Below the pieces are notes generated by a model, which saw only the letters and a list, made by a program, of their open reading frames with translations, did not search any database and was not told where the DNA came from. Below, one piece after another: positions 31,030-43,100 of a DNA stretch of 64,000 nt. A program made the translations under genes and the position numbers. The stretch is taken from assembly GCA_011799875.1 (NCBI GenBank), contig CM022298.1:288148395-288212394 (forward strand), in the 5' to 3' direction. Origin of the DNA: Thinopyrum elongatum (Eukaryota; Streptophyta; Magnoliopsida; Poales; Poaceae). Each line of letters opens with the position of its first letter. Position 1 is the stretch's first letter.

Positions 31030-31990
31030 TGTCATGGTGGAGCGCGATCACCTACGGGGCAGGTCAACCCCTTAGTGGTTCGGCAGGGGGATGATCACAT
31101 TGCACAAAGAGCAGAGGCAGCAGGGCAGCGCGGTGAGGAAGACTCTTTTTTACCCAGGTTCGGGTCACTGAGCAGTGTAATACCCTACTCCTGCTTTGGT
31201 GGATTGATCTGTAGGAACACAAAGACACGGAGTGCTCAAGCCCGGCAAGGGTGCCTCGGGGAGAGCAGCTACGCGCGTACAAGTGCTAGAGGATCAAAAG
31301 ATCGAATCCTTTGCTAGGTTGCCTCGGGCCTCCTTTTATAGCTTAAGGGGCGACCACAGTGGCAAAATAGTCATTATACGAGGATTAGATAGCTAACATT
31401 ACTATCATACCTAACCCTGGCAGTTAGGAAAAAATGCCATAAATGCTATCATAGGTGTCGTGGAGAGAGGTAGCCCGGCAAGGTTCCTCCACCACTTGCC
31501 TAACTACCTCTTATTTGCATGACACGCCGCTGGGACGGGTGTCATTAAAGGTAATCTCTTCTCCAGCAGGCTGCCACGTGCACGACAGGACCCACCTAGC
31601 CGCTCGAGAGCTTGATACCGCACTGATTAGTGACTGGTGTTTGATGAGGTGGAGCGATGGCGTCCTGGCAGAGGTCTGCCGGCACGGAGCCTGCCGGGCC
31701 CTTGTCTTGGGGTCTTATTTTGGTCTTGGCGGCCCTGGAAGCCCTGCCAGGGTGGCCTGGCCTGGCCTCGGTCCCAGGCGCAGTCTCGACCCCGCCAGCC
31801 CTGTTTGCCCGGCAAGGGAGGCCTTTCTGGAAACTTTCTGGTTGGTTTGGTCTTCTTGATGTGCTCCTTTATCTCACGAAGAGCGGCTTCTCTGTTTTGT
31901 TTTGTGCTAAGCATTGGTACTTGATGTATGATCCGCCACACGCCTCTGCATAAGTCAGGGCGGCAAACACACATGTTTGTTGCACCGACA
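31030..31990 (-). repeat. 5' LTR of element C (961 bp)
   Basis: On the minus strand it begins TGTCGGTGCAACAAAC at 31990 and ends CACCATGACA at 31030, followed by TTTGGTGCGCCAGGTAGGGG as primer site. A TATAAAAGGAGGCCC promoter box lies at about 31345-31331. The termini and this box match the array LTRs, so the families are sisters. The right flank is the RT of element D, so C inserted there. Confidence 0.9.
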
Positions 31991-34739
31991 CAACCCTACC
32001 GAACAAGGCACCATACCGCGTCAACCCCGAAAAAAACAAGGAAATACAAAGGCAAGTACAACACCTCATTGACAATGGGCATGTACGTGAGAGCTTAAGT
32101 CCTTGTGCCGTTCCGGTAATTCTTGTGCTTAAGAGAGATGGTAGTTTTCGCATGTGTTCTGATTGCCGTCCCATAAATGCTATCACCGTTCATTATAGGC
32201 ATCCCATTCCACGCCTTGATGATATGCTAGATGAGCTTAGCGGAGCCACCATTTCTCAAAAAATGATCTTAAAAGTGGCTATTACCAAATTCGCATTCAA
32301 GAGGGTGATGAATGGAAAACCGCTTTCAAAACCAAGTTTGGCTTGTATGAGTAGTTAGTCATGCCTATGGGCTTATCCGAAGCACCTAGCACTTTCATGC
32401 GTGTGATGCATTATGTTCTTCGCAAATACATTGGCATATGTGTTGTGGTCTACTTTGACGATATACTGTGTTTAGAGAATCTCTAGAAGATCATGTCACC
32501 CATCTTAGGGACGTATTGCAAACTCTTAGAAACAAACGACTTTATGCTAATATGGAGAAATGCACATTTGGTGTTGACAAGCTTGTTTTCTTGGGTTTTG
32601 TTGTGTCTTCTAAGGGTATTCATGTAGATGAAGCTAAAATTGATATTATTAAAACTTGGCCACAACCAACCAACTTGCAACAAGTGCGTAGCTTCCTTGG
32701 TCTAGCCGGTTTTATTATCGATTTGTCAAGGACTTTATCACCATTTCACGCATTGAGTAAGAAGAATGCATCATTTGTTTAGGGATCATCCCAGGATACC
32801 ACATTTCATGAGCTTAAGAATTTGCTTACACATGCTCCATTGCTTGCATTGCCCAACTTTCATAAAACTTTTGAGGTACATTGCGATGCTAGTGGTAATG
32901 GCATAGGAGGTGTGTTAATGCAAGAGAAGCGCCCAATAGCATACTTTAGCGAGAAACTTTTCGGAGCGTAACTTAACTACCCCATTTATGACAAGGAGTT
33001 ATATGCCTTAGTGAGAGTTTTGCATGTGTGGGAGCATTATCTTCTTCCTCGTGAATTTGTCATCCATACGGATCATGAGACGCTTAAATACCTTAAAGGT
33101 CAAACAAAATTGAATAAGCAACATGCCAGATGGAGTGAGCTCATTGAGTCATTTCCTTATGTTATCAAGTACATCAAAGGTAAGGAAAATGTTGTGGTGG
33201 ACGCTCTTTCATGCAAGTGCATGCTTGTAATTGAACATGAATTGAATGTCATAGGATTTGAGCACATCAAAGATATGTATGTGCATGATGTTTCATTTGA
33301 CAATCTTATGCGAAATGTCTAACACATAACACTTGGGAGCGATACTATATCAAGGATGATTTTCTAATGAGAGGTAACAATCTTTGTATCCCCGAGTCTT
33401 CTCTTCGGTTGTTGCTTTTGCAAGAGGCCCATGATGGAGGACTTATGGGACACTTCAGACGCGCCAAGACATTTGCTACGCTCTCTTTGGCCCTAGATGT
33501 TTCGTGACGTCTCACGCTACACCAACCGATGCTCTACATGTCGCAAAAGCTAAGTCTAAAGCTCAATCCCATGGTCTCTATATATGCCACTTCCTATTCC
33601 GTATCACCCATGGGAAGATATTAGTATGGACTTTGTGCTTGGTTTGCCTAGAACTCAAAATGGAAAAGATTCGATATTTATTGTTGTGGACCATTTCTCT
33701 AAGATGGCACACTTTATTCCATGCAACAAGATAGACGCTGCTTCACATGTTGCAAATATCTTTTGTAGGAAAATCTTGCGTCTACATGGAGTGCCAAAGA
33801 CTATTGTGCTGGACCGCGACGTCAAGTTCCTTAGCTACTTTTGGAAGAGGCTATGCGCCAAGATCGGAATCAAGCTACTCTTCTCATCGGCATACCATCC
33901 GCAAACTGACGGCCAAACAGAGGTCACCAACCATACGCTATCTACACTTCTTCGAGTCTTGATCAAAAAGAACATCAAGGAACGGGACGAATGCTTGCCC
34001 ATCGCCGAGTATGACTACAACTGAGCAAGACATTCAACTACCGGCAAGTTCCCCTTCAAAGTCGTCTATGGATTCAATCCATTGTCCCCATTGGACATTC
34101 TGCCTCTACCTCTACAAGAGCGCATCAACATGGACGCGAGTGCATGAGCGAGCTATCTCAAGAAGGTGCATGAATATACAAGACAAGCAATCGAGCGCCA
34201 AGTACACCGCCTCACGACCAAGCTCAACATCAACAAGCAACACATGATATTCAACATTGGAGATCTTGTGTGGCTACACCTTCACAAGGACCGCTTCCCC
34301 AATGAGCGCAAGTCCAAGCTACTACCTCGAGTCGACGGACCCTTCAAGGTGATTGTATGCTACAACAACAATGCATACAAGATCGACATACCACACGACA
34401 AGTACACCGTGAGCGACGTCTTCAACGTCGACAATGAGGTTTTCGATCCGAGGTCGGATCTTTCCCAGTAGGGGAAATGATGTAGAGCATCCTACGGTCA
34501 TCCCCATGGACCTACCTACGTCTCCCCAAGTGCCAAGTGGACCGATGACACGAGCACGTGCAAGAGCTCTCGAGACCGAGGTGACATCTCTCCTTAGTGA
34601 TATTCCATATGACCCATGTCAGACATGGCTACTACCTAAAGTCGGAATGCTATGTGCGATTAGGTATGAAGAAAGCCCTCTCGAAGATGCTCATGGTGAT
34701 GGACAAGTCCCCAAGTACATGGATGAAAAGGACCAATGA
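31991..34739 (+). pseudogene. pol of element D (RT-RNase H-integrase), heavily broken
   Basis: RT opens with an APYRVNPEKNKEIQ-type motif near 32010 and continues to [16 protein letters not shown] shift near 32257, TAG near 32354 and a gap after YFDDI (about 32452-32466) follow. RNase H spans about 32850-33320 (HCDASGNGIGG). Integrase shows [10 protein letters not shown] near 33625, a D in [23 protein letters not shown] with the Glu near 33920, and VDGPFKV near 34340. Stops and shifts occur at about 32780, 32970, 33320, 33500 and 34022. The last frame (34434-34739) crosses the LTR start and ends with the LTR-encoded tail. No part is functional. Confidence 0.87.
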
Positions 34740-35520
34740 AAAGGATTACCGAAAGTCTACAGGACCCGGACGTCCGACCCCTGGCCAGGACATCCGCCCC
34801 CTAAAGACTACTACAACAACAACAACCCAACAACCCCGAAGCTATAGGGCACGGACATCTGGCTCAGCCTCGGACATCCGGCTCGAGCCGCCCGGACATC
34901 TGGCCCAACCCCGGAAATCCGGCCTCTCCTGTCCAGAGAACAACTAGAATCGCCCGAAGCTAGCCCGAACATCTGGCCCCCACCCCAGACATCCGACCCC
35001 CACCCCAGACATCCGGCCCGTCATGAAGGCCCGGACATCTGGCCCCTGACCGGACATCCGACTCCTGTCTGTGCACAGCGTAACGGGCCTCCGGCCCATG
35101 TATCCCTCCAACTCGCCCCAACTTGTACTAGCACTATATATAGACCTCTCCCTCCTCCATCTAGGGTTAGCATTGTGATAGCTCAAGATTGAGATACATC
35201 TTTGCTCATCCACTAATCCCTACTCCTATGGAGACCGAGGCCTCCTAGGAGAAGATCCCCCAAGTGGATTCAAAACCCCCCTTTGTGAGAAGATCCTCCA
35301 AGGATTCAAGACCTCTTTCCTCATAGATTGGGATGAACTAGTTACCGTGTATCCTCCCTTGTTGACTTTGGATCGTTATTTCCCCTTTGTGTATGTGGAT
35401 TTAGCACATGTGTGATTGGATCTAGTTAATTTAAGTGTTTTTCCTCTCCTGTGTTCATCGTGTTCTTCGGGAAACCCCCTCCATTTCGTGAAAGATAGGC
35501 CATTAGGGTTCCACCCTACA
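34478..35520 (+). repeat. 3' LTR of element D (about 1043 bp)
   Basis: A purine tract (AGTAGGGGAAA) precedes TGATGTAGAGCATCC. A TATATATAG box is at about 35135-35143. The right end at 35520 is by analogy, without a matching 5' copy in the window. Confidence 0.78.
34767..35063 (+). repeat. Cluster of GGACATCYGG motifs in the U3 of element D
   Basis: About eleven copies of GGACATCCGG or a close variant (near 34767, 34786, 34850, 34871, 34892, 34911, 34965, 34986, 35006, 35031 and 35050), spaced about 19-55 bp. The CCGGA...TCCGG arms make each copy a near palindrome. They sit just upstream of the TATA box. Confidence 0.8.
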
Positions 35521-35646
35521 CCAGTCGGTCTTAAGAAGAAAAAAATGAACCTGGAGGGATGCATTATCTTAGGGGGTCCGAGAGGTCGGGCGATGGAAGG
35601 GAGCAAGATAGAAGGTTGCTCTTTTTTAAGTAGTATATACAATATG

Positions 35647-35900
35647 CTCCCTCCTTTCTAAAATATAAGGCACACTTGATTTTGCATGGTCTTTGATGCA
35701 TGACTTTGACCATTTATATATGCCAAAATACTTGGATTGAACATGTATCAATAGTATCATTGCATTTGCCTTGTAAAACAATTCTATTTCATATGTCTTT
35801 ATAATAATTGTAGTCATACAATAAGTGAAAATTACAGTCAAAGGTGTGCGATGAAGACCAAAAAAGTCAATGTGCATCCTATATTTTGGGAAGGAGGGAG
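35647..35900. mobile_element. Stowaway MITE (254 bp)
   Basis: CTCCCTCCTTTCTAAAATAT at the left pairs with ATATTTTGGGAAGGAGGGAG at the right. The right flank is TA (35901-35902); the left flank reads TG, a mutated TA. No coding capacity. Confidence 0.82.
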
Positions 35901-36004
35901 TACAATAAGAGATAGAGAAAATGGTAACATGAAATCAGGAGTGTGGTTGTGGAGGTGAGATTTGAGTGCTGACCGGCCCTGTCCGCGGACGCGACCGACC
36001 AACG

Positions 36005-36255
36005 TCTGGGGTATTAGATTTGGTATGTGTGGTTGTAGATGCTCTAATGCATTGGAAGTGCGGGTGAAATGGACACACGAGACTACCGTGGAGTCAAACC
36101 AGGTATGGCGTTGGAAGAACAGTCAACCACCATACACACACTAACATGTAGGCCCGCCCCGAGCAAGCTGCCAATGAAACTGACACCGGCTCACATGTAT
36201 GCGGTATGGCGCCGCTCAACCGAGCCGTCCGTTTCTGGGGACACGAGAATGCGGT
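36005..36255 (+). repeat. Displaced duplicate of the RRM gene's upstream region
   Basis: Shares with 36478-36945 the blocks TTGTAGATGCTCTAATGC, TTGGAAGTGCG, GAGTCAAACCAGGTAT, CCATACACACACT, GAAACTGACACCGG and GGGGACACGAG in the same order. The gene-proximal copy is split by about 220 extra bases that include a short MITE. Confidence 0.75.
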
Positions 36256-36679
36256 ATGCAAAGTAAGGGGGAGCAGGGGTGGAGTGAAAGAGAATGTGAC
36301 TGGGAAGGGATTTGAGTGGGACTAGGGTGTCAGAGTCTTATGGGTGGTGGTTCGGACTCCCACAAAGCCTCCAGTTTGCCGAAAAAAGCACGTCCAGACT
36401 GGTCGGCTGACCGATACATCACCGCGTTGGATGGCTAAACACATCCAAACCGTGCTGTCCGAACGTTTGCGAACGGCTTAGATTTGGTATTGTGCGGTTG
36501 TAGATGCTCTAATGCTTTGGAAGTGCGAGGAAATGACACGGGAGACGAGTTCTTTTGGCCGATTCTCGTAGAATCTTGAGAGTCGAACCTTCATCGAGCT
36601 TATCGCAAAATCTTAAATCTATATTTTGATAATCCTAGCTGTTTATATTTCTAACTAGATAGAATTTATTAAAAAAATA

Positions 36680-36735
36680 CTCCCTCTGTAAACTAATATA
36701 GATCTAAACCTTTTTATATTTGTTTACGGAGGGAG
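36680..36735. mobile_element. Short Stowaway MITE remnant (56 bp)
   Basis: CTCCCTCTGTAAAC pairs with GTTTACGGAGGGAG, flanked by TA on both sides (36678-36679, 36736-36737). An internally deleted hairpin 0.4 kb upstream of the RRM start codon. Confidence 0.85.
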
Positions 36736-36947
36736 TATGAGTTTATAATTGTGAGGGAAGGTGGGGGAGATCTGATTCTGAAGATTTCGGGAGAATAGAA
36801 CTGGACCGAGTCAAACCAGGTATTGTTGGAAGAACAGTGAACTACCATACACACACTGACACGTAGGCCTGCCCCGAGCAGGCAGGCAGTGAAACTGACA
36901 CCGGGCCCGCTGAACCCAGCCCTCCGTTTCCGGGGACACGAGTGCCC

Positions 36948-36954
36948 TTATAAG
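36948..36954 (+). promoter_or_regulatory. Probable TATA box of the RRM gene
   Basis: TTATAAG sits 165 bases before the ATG. A run of 15 C (36982-36996) lies about where transcription would start. The TATA box is outside the duplicated upstream block, so only this copy has the core promoter. Confidence 0.5.
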
Positions 36955-37118
36955 CGCCTTTTCTTTTGGCAGCCGCGTGGTCCCCCCCCCCCCCCCGGCC
37001 GTACATCGCATCTCATCGCCACATCTCGCACCAGTAGACTACCCAGCAGCAAAAATCCAAACGGAGACCGCCGCCGCGACGAAACCCTAAGCCGCCGTGC
37101 GGCCGGCGATCGCCGGAG

Positions 37119-40100
37119 ATGGAAGACCTTCCGCCGGCCCCGCGCCGGCCGCTCTTCGACCTCAACGTCGCCATGGAGGATTTCGAGGAGGAGGAGCCCC
37201 AGGAGGTGGAGGAGGTCGTCGAGGTGGAGGAAGTAGTTGAGGAGGAGGAGGAAGAGGAGGAGGAAGAGGAAGAGGCTCCCGAGGAGATGATCATGGAGGA
37301 GGAGACGGCGGTGGCGCCGGCCGAGGAGGAAGACGCTATTGTGGAGAAGGAGGTCGTGGAGGAGGTGGGGGTTTCTGGGGAAGGAGGGGCGGACGAGGGG
37401 AGGAGGAAGAAGAGGAAGGAGTACGAGGTGTTCGTGTTTGGGCTGCCGCGGGAAGCCATGGAGGATGACGTCGCGGCGGCGCTCACCGAGGCCGGCGAGG
37501 TCGAGGAGGTGCGGCTCGTCCGGGATCCGGTGGAGCCGCAGCTTAACAAGGGCTTTGCCTTTGTACGCTTCGCCGAGGTTTGGCAGGCGCGGTGGGCTGC
37601 CAACGACCTCCGCACGGCCATGGTATTGTTTACAGCTACTGCATCCACTAGATTCTCTTCCCTAGCTCTGTGTAGTGTGATTTGCTGGAAAGTGGTCGGG
37701 TTGGGGAAAACACTGAACGAACTGGTCCTAAGTTAATGGCCTCTGGCCTTTGCGCAACATCTGAAGCATTGCCTTATTGGTTTCGATGAGAATTTGCTAC
37801 GTACTAGGAACAAAGTGGTTGGAAAAAGGTTGAATTTTTAGTAAGGGAACTGTTGTACGGTCTCGTGCTTTACAGGGCTTAAGGTATTGTAGATAGATAA
37901 ATAAGGGAAATCGAACAAGCTGGGTTCAAACTAATACCTTTGAGTTATTAGTTAATTGTTTGGCTGGCTCATTTTGTGCTAGAGATGTAGAAGGATATGG
38001 TGCCAGGAAGGTTTAGTTTAGAACTACTCCGTCCGTCCCATAATATAAGAGCGTTTTTGACACTAGTGTAGTGCGTTTTTGACACTAGTGTAGTGTAAAA
38101 AACGCTCTTATATTATGGGACGGAGGGAGTAGTACGTTGTAGTGCTATACGATTAATCATTTCCTTTGCTAAAAGACTGGGCAGTAGTTCCTGCTGGCCC
38201 CAGCTTATTTATTACAACAACAACAAATCCTTTCAGTCCCAAACAAGTTGGCTTAAGCTAGAGTTGAAACCCATAAGATATCGAAACCAAGTCATGGCTA
38301 TGGCATGTGGATAGCTAACTTCCATGCACCCCTGTCCATGGCTAAATCTTTGGTGATATTCTAGTCCTTCAGATCTCTCTTTAGGGACTCCTCCCATGTC
38401 AAGTTTGGTCTACCATGACGTCTCTTGCCATTATCAGCACATTTTAACCGCCCGCTATGCATTGGCCCTTTTGGAGATCTACGCTGTATATGCCCAAACC
38501 ATCTCCGACAATGTTGGACAAGCTTCTCTTCAATCTGTGCCACCCCAACTCTATCACGTATATACGCACGGACATTTACAAATTGGTGGAATTAGGTCTA
38601 AAGAAGCAAGGTGGGACTATTTAATCTGTTTACAAACTTGTTTTATAAACATGATTGGAATCTGCGAAACTTGGCCCCAAAAAACCAGCATGGCAGCGTC
38701 GTATGAAAATATCAAGGCCCATGCGAAGGCACAGCTGAACGACGGACGGCATGCGCAATCGAGCAAAGACTCCAACCGACGCATTGCATTAAGAGCACCC
38801 ACAGTGTAGTGTTTTTGCTGCCTCTAAGCCTTCTCTCTCCTGTTAGAGGTAGCCTCCATACATTGCAGGCCCCAGCCTCTAGTCCAAAATCGTTAGCATC
38901 GCCTCGTAGCATGGAGGTAGCCTCTAATAGTGAATAAAGAAATTGAGGACCCCATATTTCAGTTCCAGGGGGCGGCTGTAGGAGAATAAAATACGTTGAG
39001 AAACTTGTTTTCTAAATCTGGTCCATCTAAAAGGTGACCGCAGCCTCTATACAACACGTGCTTTTCTCTAAAACTTCAGCGGCAATCTGTGGGACACGGT
39101 ATAGAGGCGATGCTGCCTCTACACACTGTGGATGTCCTAATTCCGCTCAAGAAAAACACATTGCATTAATTTTTTAGCACCTGACATGTGCGAAGCCAAC
39201 TGGGGGCACAATATATATATATAAAATACAACGTGTACTTCCACAACAGCTAGGTTGTCCAGTTGGTTACAGATGTTTGATTAATGTGTGCGGTTGTGAG
39301 TTCGACTCCAACCCACGCATTGCATTAATTTTTTAGCACCTGACACGTGCGAAGCTAACTGGGCTTCTGAAGCAGTGCAGTGCACAAACTCAGCCCATCA
39401 AGACGTTCGAATCGTTTTCTTCCTGCCACTCAGTACCGCAGGTTGATTATACGAACATTTTTTCTGGATTGCGGGGTTGATTTCTAGAAAGCTTAGAGAC
39501 TTTTCTGCAAAAAGTCACGACCTTTCACAACAGCTAGGTTGTCCAGTTGGTTACGGATGTTTGATTGATGTGTGCGGTTGTGAGTTCGACTCCAACCCAC
39601 GCATTGCATTATTTTTTTTAATTTTTTAGCACCTGACACGTGCGAAGCTAACTGGGCTTCTGAAGCAGTGCAGGTGCACAAACTTGGCCTGTCAAGATGT
39701 TCGAATCGTTTTCTTCCTACGACTCAGTACCGCAGGTTGATTATACGAACAGTTTTTCTGGATTGCGGGGTTGGTTGATTTCTAGAAAGCTTAGAGACTT
39801 TTCTGCAAAACGTCGTGACGGACTGGACCAAGAATATCACCTCCCTTTATTAGTAGGTAAAATAGATATAGATTCAAGACAGGACTAAGATTTCTTTCCA
39901 TATGTGATTTTGTTTCCAAATTAAGAGTCTTAAGTTTGGTAGATCTATATAAGAGCAGGATTGTAATATATGAGGCTGAGAAATATTCTCTTCTCATAAC
40001 CTATGCCTTCCTAATCCCACAAAACATGCTATCTAGCTATCTTGGGTGCTAGAGTGCCCGTGTTATGAGTTAAAGTTCACAACAATTCGGTCGTAGAGCT

Positions 40101-43100
40101 GATCACCATGACATGAGATGAAAAGCATCACAAGTGATAACCTCATGGCATCCATCCTTGAACTGCAAACATCTACCTTGGTCTTTGTTGTCGAGAAGAT
40201 GTCACGAAGGATACTCCTCCGCAGAACAATTGAGCTGATATTATAGAAAGTGCTTGATCAAATCTTGTCTTTGATCTGTATGGAGTGGTGGAGACAACTG
40301 AAGTTTTGCCAGTGAGATCAAGGGGCTTTGGCCTTCATTAAATATGGTTCAGACAATGATGTTGCACGATCTACAGAAACTGTTGTGAACATGGTTTCAA
40401 CTTTCAAGTTACTACCCTTGTTGTCCAATATATCAGGAGCAACAAAATAGGCGGCAACAGAGACATGATAAATTGCATGTCAGCGGGAGCACAAGGAAAA
40501 GTATTGGTAGAGGAACGAGAAACCACAACAGGAAGTCATGGGTTTGGTGCAGTCTAGCACAGAATTTTGGTGGTTGGCAGCACATAAAGTGATACCCTCT
40601 GTCCCCTTTTACATGGCGCCCTCGTTTTGCATGATTTAACTTTGACCACTAACTTGTTTAATAACATGTGTTGTATGTCATAAAAATGTTACCATGTTCA
40701 AATACGAATCTGGTGATACAATTTTTGTGAAATACAACTCGCGTTTAGTTGGTCAAACTAATGGTCAAACCTCATTCTTGGAATGCGCGTGTGCCATGTA
40801 TTGAGGGGATGGAGGGAGTACTTCCTTGGATAAACCCATGTGCATGACAAACAATTGAGCCAGGGGTTGCCAAGTCACAGACTCAACTAGTTATTATAAT
40901 TAGTATGGAAGTGCATGGGTATGTGGATGTGTGCATACATCTGATAGGTTATTTGGAGCGGGCATGTGCAAGGATCAGGAGCTTGTGTGGTTTGATTATC
41001 TGCATCGTGCTGGAGCCAGGACATGAGTTCCATGGGGGTGCGATGGGAGTCTGTAGCGCGATGAAGTCTCAAGCTAGCGTAGTAGTGAGAGAAATTACTG
41101 GGAGGAAAGAAGATACAATGAAAGTACATTAGGGAACGCTGCCATGCAATGTGTCAGAAGGGCTCATACACGCTTGAGTCAGGAATGCAAGGAGTAAATG
41201 TCAGGAAGACTCCAAAATTTTAGTGTTAAGTGGAGCCAGAGTGGCAACATCCCCATCCACTTGGGGCTTAATTGGTGTGTTTGGTTCACCACCCCACACT
41301 ATCAGTACAATCTACTGATGGACAAAGACCATCTGTAACCCCATACCAAAATATGGTTCGCAATGACTGCTAGTCAGTGGGGTGGTGGCGGGAGAAGTAC
41401 TCCATTCTCAGACGGCAGCAGCTAGCATGCTTCGTAATTCAGGAGAATCAGGAAGTAGAGCCTGCAGTTAATGGCATTTAGTATGTTACAGTCGAAGTCA
41501 ATTTATAATGGTGTAGTTAGAACGTACTCCCTCCGTTCACAAATATAAGATATTTTGGATATTTCATTATGGACCACATACAGACTGAAATGAGTGAACA
41601 AACACACTAAAACATGTCTATATACATCCGATTCACAAAAAAGTTAGAACATCCTATATTTGTGAACAGAGGGAGTATTATATACAGGTTAGTTTCCAAG
41701 TTAAGTCCATGTCGTTGGGGTCAAAATTTGGTAGCTCTATGTAAGAGCGGGCATCTAAAGCAAAAATCTTTGGGAAGAAGCAAGAACCAATATATTCTCT
41801 TCTCCTTCGCTATGTCTTCCTAAGCCCCTGCCGATGGCATAACTGGCTATCTTCAGTACCGTAGTTATCCCTCTCCGCTCATGTATCAATGATTACAACT
41901 GGTAGCACTCAACATTCTTTTAGTTAGTATATAATTTGATATGATCTCTTGTATGTCAGTATGTTTACATCTGTTAGATGATGTACTGCTGCTACCATTT
42001 AAAAGTTTAAGCATTTAGATGGGTAGTCTCAATTAGATTTTCTTTGATAGTAAAGTAATTGCATTTGCCATGCTGATTGTACTTTGTGATACTTTATTCA
42101 ATATACTTGAAATTCTTGGACATGTTTGGTATTGACAATGAATGCTCACATCCATGTGTGTTCAACGAATGATATTTTTTAACTAGCCAATAGGGCTGCA
42201 CATATATATAACACCTTATTATGGTTTTCAGATCAAGGGAAAAGCTTGTGGAATATGCAAGAACAATGATAATGAGACCCTTCATCTTCGGAACATTTGC
42301 TTCGATTGGTCAAAAAATGATGTATGCTGTCTTCCTTATTTGATACTCGCATTTTTTGCAAGCACCTTGCTATTTTGAGTAATGATTGATCTCTTACAGT
42401 TAGCGGAGAAGCTGAAAACCTTTGAGTTGGAAAACCTTGAAGATATCAATTTAATTGAGCACCCAGATAGAAAGGGAAGAAATAGAGGCTATGCGTTTCT
42501 TGACTTCAGCTCACATGTGGATGCTGTTGCTGGATTTCTTAAACTACAGAAAAGAGATCTGTTTCTTGGTACTGATGTTAGAGCACAAATATCATTTTCG
42601 AACACCATTTCACAAGATGATAAGGTTATGGAGAAGGTACATCCACAAACGAAGCAGCTTTATCTTCTATTTGCTTCTGTAACTAGAGGTATTGCATGAT
42701 CATGCCTTTTCCATTTAACGTCTCTTATTATCATTATGAAATGTAGGTAAAATCTGTTTTCTTGGATGGCTTACCGCCTCATTGGGATGAAGACGACGTG
42801 AGGGAAAAGTTTGGAAAGTTTGGTGAAATTGATAATATACAACTTGCTAGAAATATGTTTACAGCAAAACGTAAAGATTTTGGTTTCATCAGCTTTACTA
42901 CAAGACAAGCGGCATTAGATTGCATTGATATGGTCAATAAAGGTCGCTTTGGTGAAGGTAGTGGAAAGGTAACCCCTTTACGCTCTTTATTGTTGTGCGA
43001 CTTCTACCTTTGGTTTATTTGCTTGTGCTATGGTTAGTTACTACCTACTACTTCCATACTTTCAGATCCGCATGAAGGCTACTCTACAAAGACCAAAGCC

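Larger units (their letters stand above)
12700..31990 (-). mobile_element. Element C: minus-strand Tat-lineage gypsy, split by the array
   Basis: Pieces are a 5' LTR (31030-31990), gag (30942 down to about 28771), protease (28770-27958) and RT (27957-27681, then 13011-12700). The tandem array 13012-27680 is inserted in the RT with target duplication ACTTC. The CACTA element interrupts the RT again at 12699. RNase H, integrase and the 3' LTR lie beyond the CACTA element, outside the window. The protein sequence parallels copy B throughout, and B's second RNase H domain is the basis for the Tat-lineage label. Confidence 0.88.
31991..35520 (+). mobile_element. Element D: right part of a CRM-like gypsy element
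   Basis: It begins mid-RT because element C is inserted at its left side; the left part lies outside the window, beyond C. RT, RNase H and integrase lead into a 3' LTR at 34478. As in the 673-8715 element, the coding frame goes on into the LTR and contains GPMTRARARALE, supporting the same CRM-like group. The right LTR end is taken at CCACCCTACA (35520) because the related LTR of remnant R ends similarly. Confidence 0.85.

Noticed and set aside
30340..31075. Plus-strand ORFs of 137-144 residues
   Set aside because: They are shadows of the Ala/Pro-rich gag N-terminus of element C on the minus strand.
34767..35063. CRISPR-like regular repeats
   Set aside because: Motifs are only about 10 bp, spacing is irregular, the host is a plant and the motifs sit in an LTR.
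37013..37648. Ser-rich ORF opposite RRM exon 1
   Set aside because: It is the complement of the GAG/GAA-rich acidic codons of the RRM protein; no domain and no start context.
38361..38543. Separate small gene on the minus strand in intron 1
   Set aside because: Its sequence is the C-terminal end of a LINE RT followed by the LINE's simple-repeat tail.
39242..39315. Possible tRNA gene
   Set aside because: Box A and box B resemblance only; the acceptor and T stems do not pair properly and no anticodon arm is visible. Kept as a tRNA-derived repeat.
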